From contig CANTUQ010000020.1 of NCBI GenBank assembly GCA_947683425.1, positions 496,001 to 560,000 on the forward strand: a stretch of DNA of 64,000 nt. The letters are read 5' to 3'. The position numbers and the translations under genes were made by a program. Under the pieces are notes generated by a model. It saw nothing but the letters and a program-made list of their open reading frames with translations. It searched no databases and was not told the DNA's origin. Below are positions 23,479-34,600 of this stretch, piece by piece. How positions within the stretch are numbered: position 1 is the first letter of the stretch; every line of letters begins with the position of its first letter. Source of the stretch: Excoecaria cochinchinensis (taxonomy: Eukaryota > Streptophyta > Magnoliopsida > Malpighiales > Euphorbiaceae).

Positions 23479-26400
23479 ATCATGCATATGTGTACATTTG
23501 TATGTATTTTGGTATATAACAAGGGTATTTTGGGTATAGTGCATGTTATAAGGGTTATTTTAATATGTGGGTGCACATATATTAGTAGGGTGTGAATTAG
23601 TTGAGAAATATTTGTGTGTGCATGCATATACCATTGTTGGATATGAGTAAGGGAGTAGTGATTGGGTGTGAAAGAGTGTAGCATAGTAGAAGGAATCTTA
23701 TGGGATTTTATAGTGTGTGGATGCTCATACCTATGTGGAGTGCATTATTAGAGGGCTTTATTGTGTGTTTTACTCACACACTAGTAGGATGCGTTAAGAG
23801 GAGATATTTTGAGTGTGTGTAAGTGTACGAGAGTTGGGTGTGAATAATTGGTTGCCACCAATTGGAAGGTGACATGTGGCAAATTTGGAAAAAGAAAATG
23901 AAATGTACATGAAATGAAGAATTCCCGTGAGTTATTTGCATTTCCTTCATTCTCATCTTCTTCATCCTATTCTTCATTTCCTTCATCTTCTTCTTCACCT
24001 TCTTCATCTTTTTTCTTCTTCAATTTCTTCACATCTAAAAATCCTAGCTTAAATCTAAGAAATTGTGGGCAAAAATCAATAAATCTTGCATTAATTTAGT
24101 AAGATCAACTCCTAATTTTATCTTAATTATCCAATTTCTTTTATTTTTGTTGGATTTTAATTTAGGTTATGTGTTTTGTGTATTTTTGGTGAATTGATGA
24201 TTAGTTGAGCCTCCTCCAAATTCTAAAGGCAAGGAAAAAGTTGGATCTAGTGGGATCAAGTGAAAAAAATTCAGGTTTGGGATTTTGTTTGGAAATTATT
24301 TGTGATTTGTTTGGGAATTTGATTGTTAATTTATGTGTTTGATGGTTTGGATTAAATTTGGTGAATTGATGGTGTAAAATGGGTTGATTTGAAGTTGTTG
24401 AATTTCAAAGTGTAAATCCGTTTTTGAGGAACAGACTGACCTTTGCTCATTGTTTTTAGCATAAATCGGGTTTTTCAACTCCAAATTGCATGATTCCAGT
24501 TGAGTTAGAACCATGACATCTGTGGCTAAAAGTTTGTAGAAGAAACCATAATTTAATTCTGACTCTAACCATTTTAAAATTGCCCATTACAGTAGCAAAA
24601 ATTGTCAGGTGTTTCAGTGGAGCAGGGTAGAAACATTTGAGTATATCTCTCTGAATTCAGATCCAAACGATCTGAACTTTTTTTCAATAGAAAGTTAACA
24701 TCTTGAGGATTAATTTTTATGAAGACCACTTGGTTTTAAAATGTCGTTTACTTGTCCAAAAATGCATTTAAAGTCAGTAAACGGATTCTGCCCTGTGTCT
24801 GGGGACTAGTTGGAAAGCACACAGATTGACCTTTGCTCATTGGTTTTAACATAAATCGAGTTTTATAACTCCAAATTGCATAATTCCAGTTATGTTAGAA
24901 CCATGACATCTTTGGTTAAAAGTTTGTAGAAGAAACCATAATTTAATTCGGACTGTAACCATTTTAAAATCGCCCATTACAGTAGCGAAATTTGTCAGGT
25001 GTGTCTGTGGAACAATATATATTATTTAGATCATATCTGGAGTTATAGACGTCCAAATGACCTCATATTTATCTCATTTGAAAGCTAACATCCTAAAGAA
25101 CAATTTTTGTGAAGATCGTTTTTCCTAAATATGTTTTTAACTATGTGTAAAATGTATTGTAAGTTTAGACATACAATCTATCTTGAACCAGTATAGCATA
25201 ATTAGTTTACACAAACTATAAGAATAATTTGCTTTATGAATAAATACTCATGACAAAAATTATATAATATATTTATAATTTATGATTAAGGAATTAAACC
25301 TAATATGTTAGTTGAATAAATCTAATTTAATTAGGAAGCAAGAACTTGTGATTTGAATATTATATAAGCTATCTAAACGTTATTTAATGTCTTCTTATAT
25401 GCTTTACATCTTATAATTGTATTTTTGCTATGCTAAATATTTGTATGCCATATTATGCCTTAACTTATTAACTTAATGTGTCATGCTTAAAAATAATTGA
25501 TTTATGGACGTTAAATTCAATGGTTATTCATATTGAACAAATGTGTAACTAAATGTGAATTGTGTTATGCATGACCTGCGAGAGTTAGTCTAGTGGATAG
25601 TTAGGCATGCCTAATAGAGTCTTTTAGCTGCAGCCTATATGGATGAATTATATGGATGATTTGGATCCTGATCAGATCCCCGATTGGTTCCTCGCGAACC
25701 CTATAAGAAAATGTGTTTGAATCCTCGCGATTCTTATTAATATGATGAATCTTGTTTAAGGGCCCCTATAAAGGTTTTATAAACATAAAATAAAAATGGT
25801 TTTCGATTCGTACCCGTAAGGTATCGCTATACGTCGATTCGTACCCGTAAGGTATCGCTATGCGTATACTCGTTATCCACTATTATGAGTCAGCAGGATC
25901 TTTAATTGATATGTGATTTGTTATATTACCGTTGATTATATAAAAGTAATAATTGAATGAGATAATATGGATATGGATATAAACATGAGATGCTGAATAT
26001 ATGGTTATAAATTGGAGCCTATATGTATACATATTATGACATGAATCATGTATATGCCATTATGAATGTGATATGCCTTGACGACCACTGTGAGAGGCCG
26101 TCCATAAAATATGTGTGAATCCCCACTAAGCGTTTATCGCTTAGCACGGTGTGTTTACCTGTGCAGGTAAATAAGAAGCTTTGTTTAAGAGAGTCATTGC
26201 AGTCCAGCCAACACAGCAAGGTTTAGAGTTTGGAGTTTATTTTATTATGGTTGATTCTTTTATGTAAAGAACTTTTGATATTGGTTTGGAAAATAGCTTC
26301 CGCTGGTGTATTTGTATTTGGGCTTGTAATATTATTACATATATGATGAGTGATAACATGCGATGTATTATGAAAATTTTAAATTGCCCTGTATTTCAGT

Positions 26401-26526
26401 ACGCATGATTATGTATGATATGTGTATAAATTGTTCCGCGTTCCGCATCTGTTCAGTGACACCACGACTCGTAGTATCTGCTTGGTGACACCCCGACTCA
26501 TACGGGTATGGGTAGGGGGTGTTACA
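23447..26526 (+). repeat. E2 3' LTR (3080 bp)
   Basis: Same length as the 5' LTR with about 45 substitutions. Ends tgttaca. Palindrome at 25601-25614 and double hairpin at 26126-26164. Followed by the right TSD aattg (26527-26531). Confidence 0.96.
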
Positions 26527-27590
26527 AATTGTAAAGGCCATAATTTAAAATTGATATCATTGTGAATGTGTAGGGAATTGTTAGTGTGAATAATAAGATT
26601 GATAATAATGTCATTAATGATAGTAATAGTTTATATTGAGAAAAATAAAAGAGTAATGATAGAAATAATAAGTGTCTAGATAAGTCAATAATTTGTATTA
26701 TAGAGTTAATAATTCAGGAATATATTTTAAAGTACGGTTAATTGAAATTAAGTAAACTATATAAGATTTGAACAAGTGGAAAATATTAGTGCAACTGTAA
26801 AATGCAAGCGAGTTAATGTAATTAAAGGAAAAGTAAAGGAATTGTTAAGGACATAAAGAAAATAAAAATGTTAAATTGGTACTGCTAAGAGTCACATTAA
26901 TGATTGTTCTAATAAGTGATTAGATGACTAATGATGTGCCCAAATATAGATTGTAAATAAGTTATAAGCAAAGAGAAGGAAATTAAAGATTATAAATATA
27001 GATAAAGTAATATCAAGGTTTGTTAAGGTAATTAATTGTTAATTGACAGTCCAATCGTAGTGTTATAAGTGTTAAGAGTATTAGTATAATTAATAGTGAC
27101 ACCACTAATAGAATTGAAAATGTTAAGGTATAGTGACATAAAAGACGACAAAGGATATAAGAGTGATAATTGACCAAAGTAAATAATTAATGTTCAAAAG
27201 ATGTGATTACGGAAATAAGCATATGTGTGCATGCATATAGATTTGGTTATGAAAAATTTAGGATATGTATCCACCACTGTGCATTTTTTATGCTCAGCGC
27301 GTAGAGTGTTACTGTGCACAGGTTATGGTAGATTTTGATGTGGTCGAAGATGTATTGATGACCAAAGGAAGTATTCGACAACAAGGATAGAAGGATTGGC
27401 ATGGCATGTATACGATTGCAGTAAATGGGAGCAAATATGTATGTGTTAGTGTAATTGTTATGTTATTGTATATATATGATTGTTATTGTTCTAAAAAAAA
27501 TCCTACTGATCTGTTAAGTGCATTGTAGTGTATGTCAGTGCAGTGCTGTGACATCCAGTATCCGTACCACTTACGGGTATAGGTGTTACA

Positions 27591-28740
27591 CCTTGAGTGA
27601 TCCTAAAGACTGTTGATACTCCAGTAGTTACTCCTTTCAAAGAAGGACATTCTGTTCATCATCCTCTAATGTTCAATGGCGAAAATTATCCTTTCTGGAA
27701 AGTTGTTATGAGGCACTTTATTCAATCGCAAGATATGGATTGTTGGGATATCATTGAAGATGGATATGAGCCTCCACGAAAGCAATCAACTGAAGAAGAA
27801 GCTTCCATCACTACTACTATACTGAAAACTAGAAAAGAATATTCTGAAGCAGAAAAGAAGCAAGTGCAGCTAAATTCTAAAGCTATGAGTATTCTAGTTT
27901 GCTCATTGCAAACAAATGAGTTTAATAGAGTCTCTAGATGTGATACTGCTAAAGAAATACGGGATAAGCTACAAGCAACTTATGAAGGTACGAATCAAGT
28001 TAAAGATACTAGACTTCATGTTCTCATGGTAGATTATGAAGGATTCAAAATGAAATTAGAAGAGTCAATTTCTGAGGTAATGAACAGGTATGTGAAACTA
28101 ACTAATGAAATTAAAGCTCTTAGTAGAAAACTTGATGAGCATAAAGAGCTTGATGAGCATGATAAAATTGCAAAGCATGTTAGAGGTCTCACTCCCAGGT
28201 GGGAAGCAAAAGCTTCAATTCACATGAACTTTAAATTAAGTCTCGGGATGCAGAAAAAGAAAAAGATATGAAATTGAAAGCTATTGCTCTCAAAGTAGAA
28301 TTTAGAAGTGACTATTCCACAGGTGATGATGAAATGGCACTGATCATTAAGAAATTCAGAAAACTATATAGAAATGGAAAGAAGTCCTATAGAAAACACC
28401 ATCAAAAATTTCCTCATCACACGGCAGAAAATTTCTCAAAATCTGCTGGAGATGTTATCTGCTACGAATACAACAAACCTAGTCATATCAAATCCAAATG
28501 TTAGAATTTAAAAAGAAAGGAGAAAAGATTCAAAAAGAAGGCTATGAAAGCTACATGGAGTGATAGTGAAGAATCAAACACAAGTGAACCAGAATCTGTA
28601 AATTCTGATGACATTGGTCTGATGTCAATTTTTTATCGTGAAGAGCAGAATTCATCTTCTGATGTAGAGCAAAAAGATTCAGCTGATGACTCAAAAAAAT
28701 CTGAGGTAAGTGATTCTGATTTAAATGAGAATGGTGATTA
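27591..28740 (+). pseudogene. E0 copia gag, N-terminal and middle part (broken)
   Basis: The frame at 27597-28271 has the plant copia gag sequence FNGENYPFWKVVM followed by LLxSLQTNEFNRV-like text (UBN2-type gag). A shift near 28260 moves to 28268-28504, ending in CYEYNKPSHIKSKC, a zinc knuckle whose second Cys is Tyr. After a stop the frame at 28544-28741 is acidic and Ser-rich. Gag would package copia RNA. The start codon is displaced to 11523. Confidence 0.85.
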
Positions 28741-29258
28741 GTATGAAAAAATGCTTGAATGTTTTGAAAAATTGCATCATAAATATTGTATGCTTAAAAA
28801 GACACATATTGAGATGAAAAAAAATTTTGATGCATTAAATTTGGAACATGAAAATGTTAGGAAATCAGAAATTAAGTTGAAAAATGAATATTCTGATTTG
28901 GAAAGAAAGTATTTATTTTTACAAGAAAAATGCAATGCTAAAGGAAAACATATTTGTGTTTGTAATGGTAATGCTGTTGAAAATCCATATACAAAATATG
29001 TTCATGCATGTACATCAAAGAGTTATCACAAGAAAAATTACACCCAGAAAAAGACTGATAATTTTTTATCTTATGGTAAATTGTCAAATAGCTCTTCTGT
29101 TACATGTTTCTATTGCTGTAGAAAAGGACATATATCAAAATTCTGTTATTATAAGAATGCTAATTCTGTCAAACAGAAATGGGTGATTAAAAATTATGAA
29201 ATTGTTGTTACTAACAATGAAGGACTTAAGAAAGATTGGGTACCTAAAAACACTTGAA
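28741..29258 (+). pseudogene. E0 copia gag C-terminal extension with coiled coil and second zinc knuckle
   Basis: A 168-residue open stretch (28751-29257) starts with a Leu/Lys/Glu-rich predicted coiled coil (LECFEKLHHKYCMLKKTHIE and on to about residue 70). It carries an intact C-x2-C-x4-H-x4-C knuckle (CFYCCRKGHISKFC) and ends in KKDWVPK, a phrase usual just before copia protease. A TGA then interrupts. The long gag with coiled coil fits SIRE/Maximus elements. Confidence 0.8.
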
Positions 29259-29487
29259 TTCATTATAGGTTTGCCTAAGGAGCACCAAAACAGAAAAGTA
29301 GTATATAGACAGTGGTTGCTCTAGGCATATGACGTGGGACAAAACTAAGTTTTCTAAACTAGTAAAATTTGAAGGTAGTTCTGTAAGGTTTGGTGATACT
29401 AAAAAAGGAAAAATTATTAGTACTGGATCTATTGGTTCTAATCCAGTTATTGAAGATGTCTCTCTTGTTGAAGGCTTGAAATATTGA
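29259..29487 (+). pseudogene. E0 copia protease (interrupted by E3)
   Basis: Frame YIDSGCSRHMTWDKTKFS has the copia protease DSG motif (29308-29316). It continues to VSLVEGLKY at 29484 and then hits a TGA made by the E3 LTR. The frame is free of stops across this segment, so the E3 insertion is the main lesion here. Confidence 0.85.
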
Positions 29488-30856
29488 TATGAGTTTAAAT
29501 AACTCATAATTAAACTATATTTTGTGGTTATAAATAATGTTTTATGTGTTTTTAGTTGTTGGAATTAGGTGTGTTTTATGTGTGTTGTTAAGTTTTGCAT
29601 GTAGGAGACAAATGGAGAAAATGTGGAGGAAATGGAGAAAAGAAGAAGAATTTAGCCAAGGTAGAAAAGCTCCTGTCGCGACCGCGATAGGCGGCGCGAG
29701 CGCGACAGAGCGAGCTAAGGAAAGAAGAGAGAAAGAAGAGAAAGAGAAGAGAAGAGGAGCTGTCGCTACCAAGGGAAGGCGTCGCGAGGTCGCGACAAGG
29801 CGCGGAGAAGGCACACGTGAGGAAAGGGCGAGCGAAAGAGCAGGCGTGTTCTGTCGCGAGCGCGACGGCTGTCGCGATCGCGACAGAAGGATCCGTTAGA
29901 CACAAAAGTTCAAATTTGAACTTGAAAAGTTGCAACTTTCCTCCAACAATTATAACCTTTGTAGAAGGGCATCTGAAGGGGCATGAGCTGATATTTTAAA
30001 TACTATTCTCAACTGTAATTTAGGGATGTTAGACTTAGAATTAAACATTTGAATATTTTTCTGCAAGTTAGAATAATTTTCTTTAGTTTTTCTTAAGTAG
30101 AGTTTATGTGTTGAAGAGAAGATATTATACAAGGAAGAGGACTATAATTGGTGACTTGAAAAGGGTTGAGAAATCTCCTTCCTCAATTCTTATCTTTTAA
30201 TTCTTCTTTGTAATTTTTATGATGTAAATTCTGAACTTGAATGTTTATATTAAATATTTTATTGTTCATATTTATTCCAGTGTTCTTAATTGTAGAATTT
30301 CTCATTAGTACATTATTCATTATCATTATAAGTTTGAGTTTAATTGAGAAATAAATTTATTCTTACATCTAATTGGAAATTCATCATTAAGATATTGTTT
30401 GAGAAATCATAATATTGAAATGGTTGCTATAGGTTGTGTTTTATTCCTAAGATTTGCATGTATAATAATCTAGTTCTTAAATGAAAGTTTGGAATTAGAC
30501 TTGTATGTGTATGTTTTGGGCAGTCCTATTTATATTGAAAAAGTAAATAGGAAATTTATTCAACTTGGCTTACAAGAAAAGAATGCTAAAATCATTAAGA
30601 ACAATTAATTCAAGTTCCATCTTTAAATCTAGCATCATTAATCTTTTCTATCTTCTTGGATTCACATAAACTTGGCTTAGTTAGTTTACAAGTTAGATTA
30701 ATTTATAATCACTTCTCTATCATTTTATAATTGTAAACAAGATTAAAATCAATTAGTAATAGTGTGTAACACGTTTCCTGTGGGATCAATATCTAAAGTA
30801 CTATTGCGGTACACCGTATACTTGCGGTATGTTGCATCATTAGAAAATGCACAACA
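29485..30856 (+). repeat. E3 5' LTR (1372 bp)
   Basis: From tgatatgagtttaaat to gcacaaca. Positions 29671-29890 are a CpG-rich block with repeated TGTCGCGA/TCGCGACA motifs, including the perfect 18-bp palindrome at 29869-29886. The remainder is AT-rich. Reading frames inside it (for example 29537-29899) are products of the CpG block and are not considered genes. Confidence 0.96.
29671..29890. repeat. CGCG palindrome island in E3 5' LTR
   Basis: Contains CTGTCGCGATCGCGACAG (29869-29886), a perfect palindrome, and several half or imperfect copies. The same island is in the 3' LTR at about 40300-40519. It stands out sharply from AT-rich flanks. Confidence 0.85.
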
Positions 30857-30862
30857 AGTTTT

Positions 30863-30880
30863 TGGCGCCGTTGCCGGGGA
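30863..30880 (+). promoter_or_regulatory. E3 primer-binding site (tRNA-Asp type)
   Basis: TGGCGCCGTTGCCGGGGA, the PBS characteristic of Athila/Tat-group plant gypsy elements, six bases after the LTR. Confidence 0.9.
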
Positions 30881-31002
30881 GCGGTTGTTTGCCATTATAA
30901 AAATTGATTTATGATTTTGGATTACAATATTTTGTTTTGTTTTAATTTGTTTATTTGTTTAAATTAATTTTGTGTTTTGTTTTTACAGGATTTTAGAAGT
31001 TC

Positions 31003-31632
31003 ATGCCTAGTACAAGGAGTTCTTTAGAAGAGCTTGAGCCTTTAAATCCTGAAATTGAGAGGTTTTTATTGAGTAACCGGAAATCAAATAAAAAGAAGAA
31101 CAAAAATAGGAGATCAATTATCATGGCTGAAGAACAAAATCCACCAAGATTGATGGACTTTGCCACACCTGCTTTGAGTGGTGCTCAACAAGGAGTGGTA
31201 AGACCAACGGTAAATGCCAATCAATTTGAAATTAAGCCTTCATTGTTACAAATGATTCAAAATAGTATACAATTTTATGGTTTGGCAAATGAGGATCCAA
31301 ATGCTCATTTGGCAAACTTTCTTGAGATTTGTGATACCTTTAAGATAAATGGGGTTTCAAATGATGCAATCAAGCTTAGGCTTTTTCCATTCACATTGAA
31401 GGATAAAGCAAAAGCTTGGTTGAATTCCCTAACAAGAGGATCTATAACTACTTGGGACCAATTGGCCCAAGCATTTTTATCAAAATATTTTCCCTTGGCC
31501 AAAACCGCAAAAATCATAAAGGATATTACTACATTTGTACAAAATGAAAATGAATCATTATATGAGGCTTGGGAAAGATTCAAAGAATTGCAAAGGATGT
31601 GTCCCACCATAACTTGCCAAGAGAATTGTTAA
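31003..31632 (+). pseudogene. E3 gag N-terminal part, frameshifted
   Basis: Starts MPSTRSSLEELEPLNPEI. The retrotransposon gag (capsid) domain is at about residues 85-205, with FPFTLKDKAKAWLNSL and the WERFKELQRMCP motif. At about 31606 the frame runs off into PTITC and stops, while the expected continuation (HHNLPRELLMQTFYNG) is in the next frame, consistent with loss of one base. A programmed shift is possible but no slippery heptamer is obvious. Confidence 0.85.
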
Positions 31633-34600
31633 TGCAAACATTTTATAATGGAGTAAATCCTACCACAAGAGGAACTATTGATGCGGCTGCTGGAGGATCT
31701 TTGATGAGAAAAACTACTGAAGCGGCATTTGAATTGTTGGAGGAGATGTCCATGAACAATTGCATGTGGCCTACCGAGAGGAGTAAAGATTCAAATTCTA
31801 CTAATGTGAGAGGAGTTCATGCAATAGATTTAATGGTTGCATTGCAAGCTCAAGTGGAAGCATTGACTCACAAACTTAATAATATGGGTATGGGAAGTAG
31901 TCAACCAAATAGATGCAATATTTGTGGACAACAAGGACATCCAAGTGAGGTATGTAATATAAATAGTACGGAGGAGCAAGTTAGTTTTATCCAAGGGCAA
32001 GGAAGAGGTAACCCATTTTCCAATACATATAACCCTGGATGGAGGAACCATCCCAATTTTTCATGGGGGAATAGTAGTAATCAAAACAAAGGAGTAAATT
32101 TTCAACCACCTCAAGATAGGTTTGGTGCCTTAGAGGTTAAAATGGATAGGTTCTTAGAGGGGATTAATATGAAATTTAATTCACAAGAGGAGAACCAAAA
32201 GAGGTTAGAAAATAAGTTTGATCAAATCACAAAGAATCAAGCCTCATCCATTCACAACCTAGAAGTGCAAATTGGGCAATTAGCAAAGGCTTTACCTTCA
32301 AGATTACAAGGTACTTTACCAAGTAATACGGAGGAGAACCCAAGGGAACATCTAAAAGCCATCAATTTGAGGTCAGGTAAATCTTACACCAATGAATTTG
32401 TTATTACTAACAAGAATGGAGAATTTCAGGAAAATAAAAAGAAGAATGATTCTTCTGTCGCGAGCGCGACGCCTGTCGCGGTCGCGACAGAAGAGAAGCA
32501 AATCAAAGTTCCAGGCGCGACACTAGGCGCGATACCAGACGTGAACGCGACAGCGGGAGGAGAGTCGTCTGTCGCGATCGCGACACCTATCGCGGTCGCG
32601 ACAGAGGGGGCATCTAAAGCAAATTCTTCCAAAATTTTTCAACCTTGTCCACCGTTTCCGCAACGCCTAAAGAGACAAAACCAAGATAAGCAATTTCAAT
32701 CTTTTATTGATAAATTGAAGCATTTGCATATAAATTTGAATTTTATTGAGGCCATATCACAAATTCCTAACTATGCAAAATTTCTTAAAGAATTGATTTC
32801 TAAGAAAAGAAGTTGGGAGGATATATCCACTATTGCATTAACTGAAGCATGTAGTTCTATAATTACAAATAATTTGCCTACCAAACTTAAAGATAATGGT
32901 AGTTTCACAATTCCATGTACCTTAGGGGATAAAGAGTTTCCTAAGTGTTTATGTGATTTGGGGGCAAGTATTAATCTCATGCCTTATTCTATCTTTAAAA
33001 AGTTGGGTTTAGATTATGTTAAACCTACTTCCATGGTTTTGCAATTAGCTGATCAATCTATTAAGAAACCATATGGAATAGTTGAAGATGTGCTTGTAAA
33101 AGTGGATAAATTTATTTTGCCAGCTGATTTTGTCATTTTAGATTTTGCATATGATGAGAAATGTCCCTTAATATTGGGTAGACCTTTCATGAGGACTGGT
33201 AGGGCTTTAGTGGATGTCTATGAGGGCACATTAGTCTTAAGAGTAGGGGATGATAGTGTTGAATATCACATGGAAAAGGCACTAAAATACCCAATGGATG
33301 AAAATGTGTGCATGAAAATAGATGTCATTGATGCATGTGTTGTGGAAGTCTTAGAAAATGCAGATGAAGAGGAAGTCCAAATGGAAGAGGAAGTTCATGA
33401 AGAGGTAGAGCAAGAAAGTTTTAGAAGTGAACCTCTTATTCGTAATGAAGCACCTTTACCACCTTCCATTGAAAGTCCACCAAATGTTGATCTAAAGGAA
33501 TTACCTAGTCATTTGAGGTACGCCTTTCTTGGATTAAATCATACTTTGCCTATTATTATTTCTAATAAACTAAATAAAGAACAAGAGCATGCATTATTAG
33601 AAGTTGTTAGAAAAAGGATAAAAAGTATTGGATGGCAAATATCTGATTTGAAGGGTATTAGTCCTAATGTTGTCATGCATAGGATAAATATGGAAGATGA
33701 TTTTAAACCAAAAGCTGATAGACAAAGGAGGCTTAATCCTCATATGAAAGAGGTAGTCAAAAAGGAAGTTATTAAATTGCTTGATGCTGGAATCATTTAT
33801 CCTATTTCGGATAGTGATTGGGTAAGTCCAATACATTGTGTTCCAAAGAAGGGGGGTATGACTGTAGTGAGGAATGAGAATGGAGATTTAATTCCAACTA
33901 GAACCACCACTGGTTGGAGGGTATGTATAGATTATAGGAAGCTTAATTTGGCCACTAGAAAGGATCATTTTCCTTTACCATTCATTGACCAAATGCTAGA
34001 AAGAATAGCTGGCCATTCTCATTATTGTTTTCTTGATGGATATTCAGGATATTTCCAAATTTTCATCTACCCAAGTGACCAAGAGAAAACTACATTTACT
34101 TGTCCTTATGGAACTTTTGCTTATAGGCGAATGCCTTTTGGGCTTTGTAATGCCCCAGCCACATTTCAAAGATGTATGACTTCAATTTTTGGAGACATGA
34201 TAGAGGATATAATGGAAGTCTTTATGGATGACTTTTCTGTATATGGAGATTCATTTGAGCTTTGTTTGAAAAATTTAGACAAAGTATTGGCTAGGTGTGA
34301 AGAAACTAACTTAGTTCTTAATTGGGAGAAATGCCATTTTATGGTAGATGAAGGGATAGTATTAGGGCACAAAATTTCAAGTAAGGGTATTGAGGTTGAT
34401 AGAGCAAAAACTGAATTAATTGAGAAATTACCTCCACCCACTACACTTAAAGGGGTAAGATCTTTTCTTGGACATGCTGGATTTTATAGAAGATTCATAA
34501 AGGATTTCTCTTTAATTGCTAAACCTTTAACAAATTTGCTAGTTAAGGATGTTTCTTTTGAATTTTCTAAAGAATGTATGCATGCTTTTGAAACTTTGAA

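Larger units (their letters stand above)
15648..26526 (+). mobile_element. E2: nearly intact Ty3/gypsy Tekay-like retrotransposon
   Basis: 10,879 bp from tgtcacacccc to tgttaca, with two LTRs of exactly 3080 bp, a 5-bp TSD (aattg), an iMet PBS, one gag-pol reading frame and a purine tract. Only one in-frame stop and one frameshift were found. I count about 45 substitutions and no indels between the LTRs (about 1.5%), roughly 0.6 million years if a plant rate of 1.3e-8 per site per year applies, which is an assumption. Chromodomain-like C-terminus and iMet PBS support Tekay/Del. Confidence 0.96.
11530..27590 (+). repeat. LTR G: very long solo LTR, split by E2
   Basis: Sequence at 11530-15647 and 26532-27590 (about 5.2 kb once E2 and its TSD are removed) lies between two rejoinable halves of the E0 gag and ends in ggtataggtgttaca at 27590. 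No PBS, internal region or coding sequence is attached, so it is best read as a solo LTR. Its left end is not a clean TG and the target duplication (ccttg at the right) is only partly seen, so a few bases are probably lost there. Contents: a 5S-rRNA-like segment near the left edge, an AT microsatellite, and many degenerate copies of a GGACCTAAATGTAATTT-like phrase. Orientation is inferred from the end. Confidence 0.65.

Noticed and set aside
29537..29935. Arg/Lys/Glu-rich and Ala/Val-rich frames in the E3 LTR (repeated at 40166-40564)
   Set aside because: They lie in the LTR and reflect the CpG-rich island and AGAAGA text on both strands; explained by composition.
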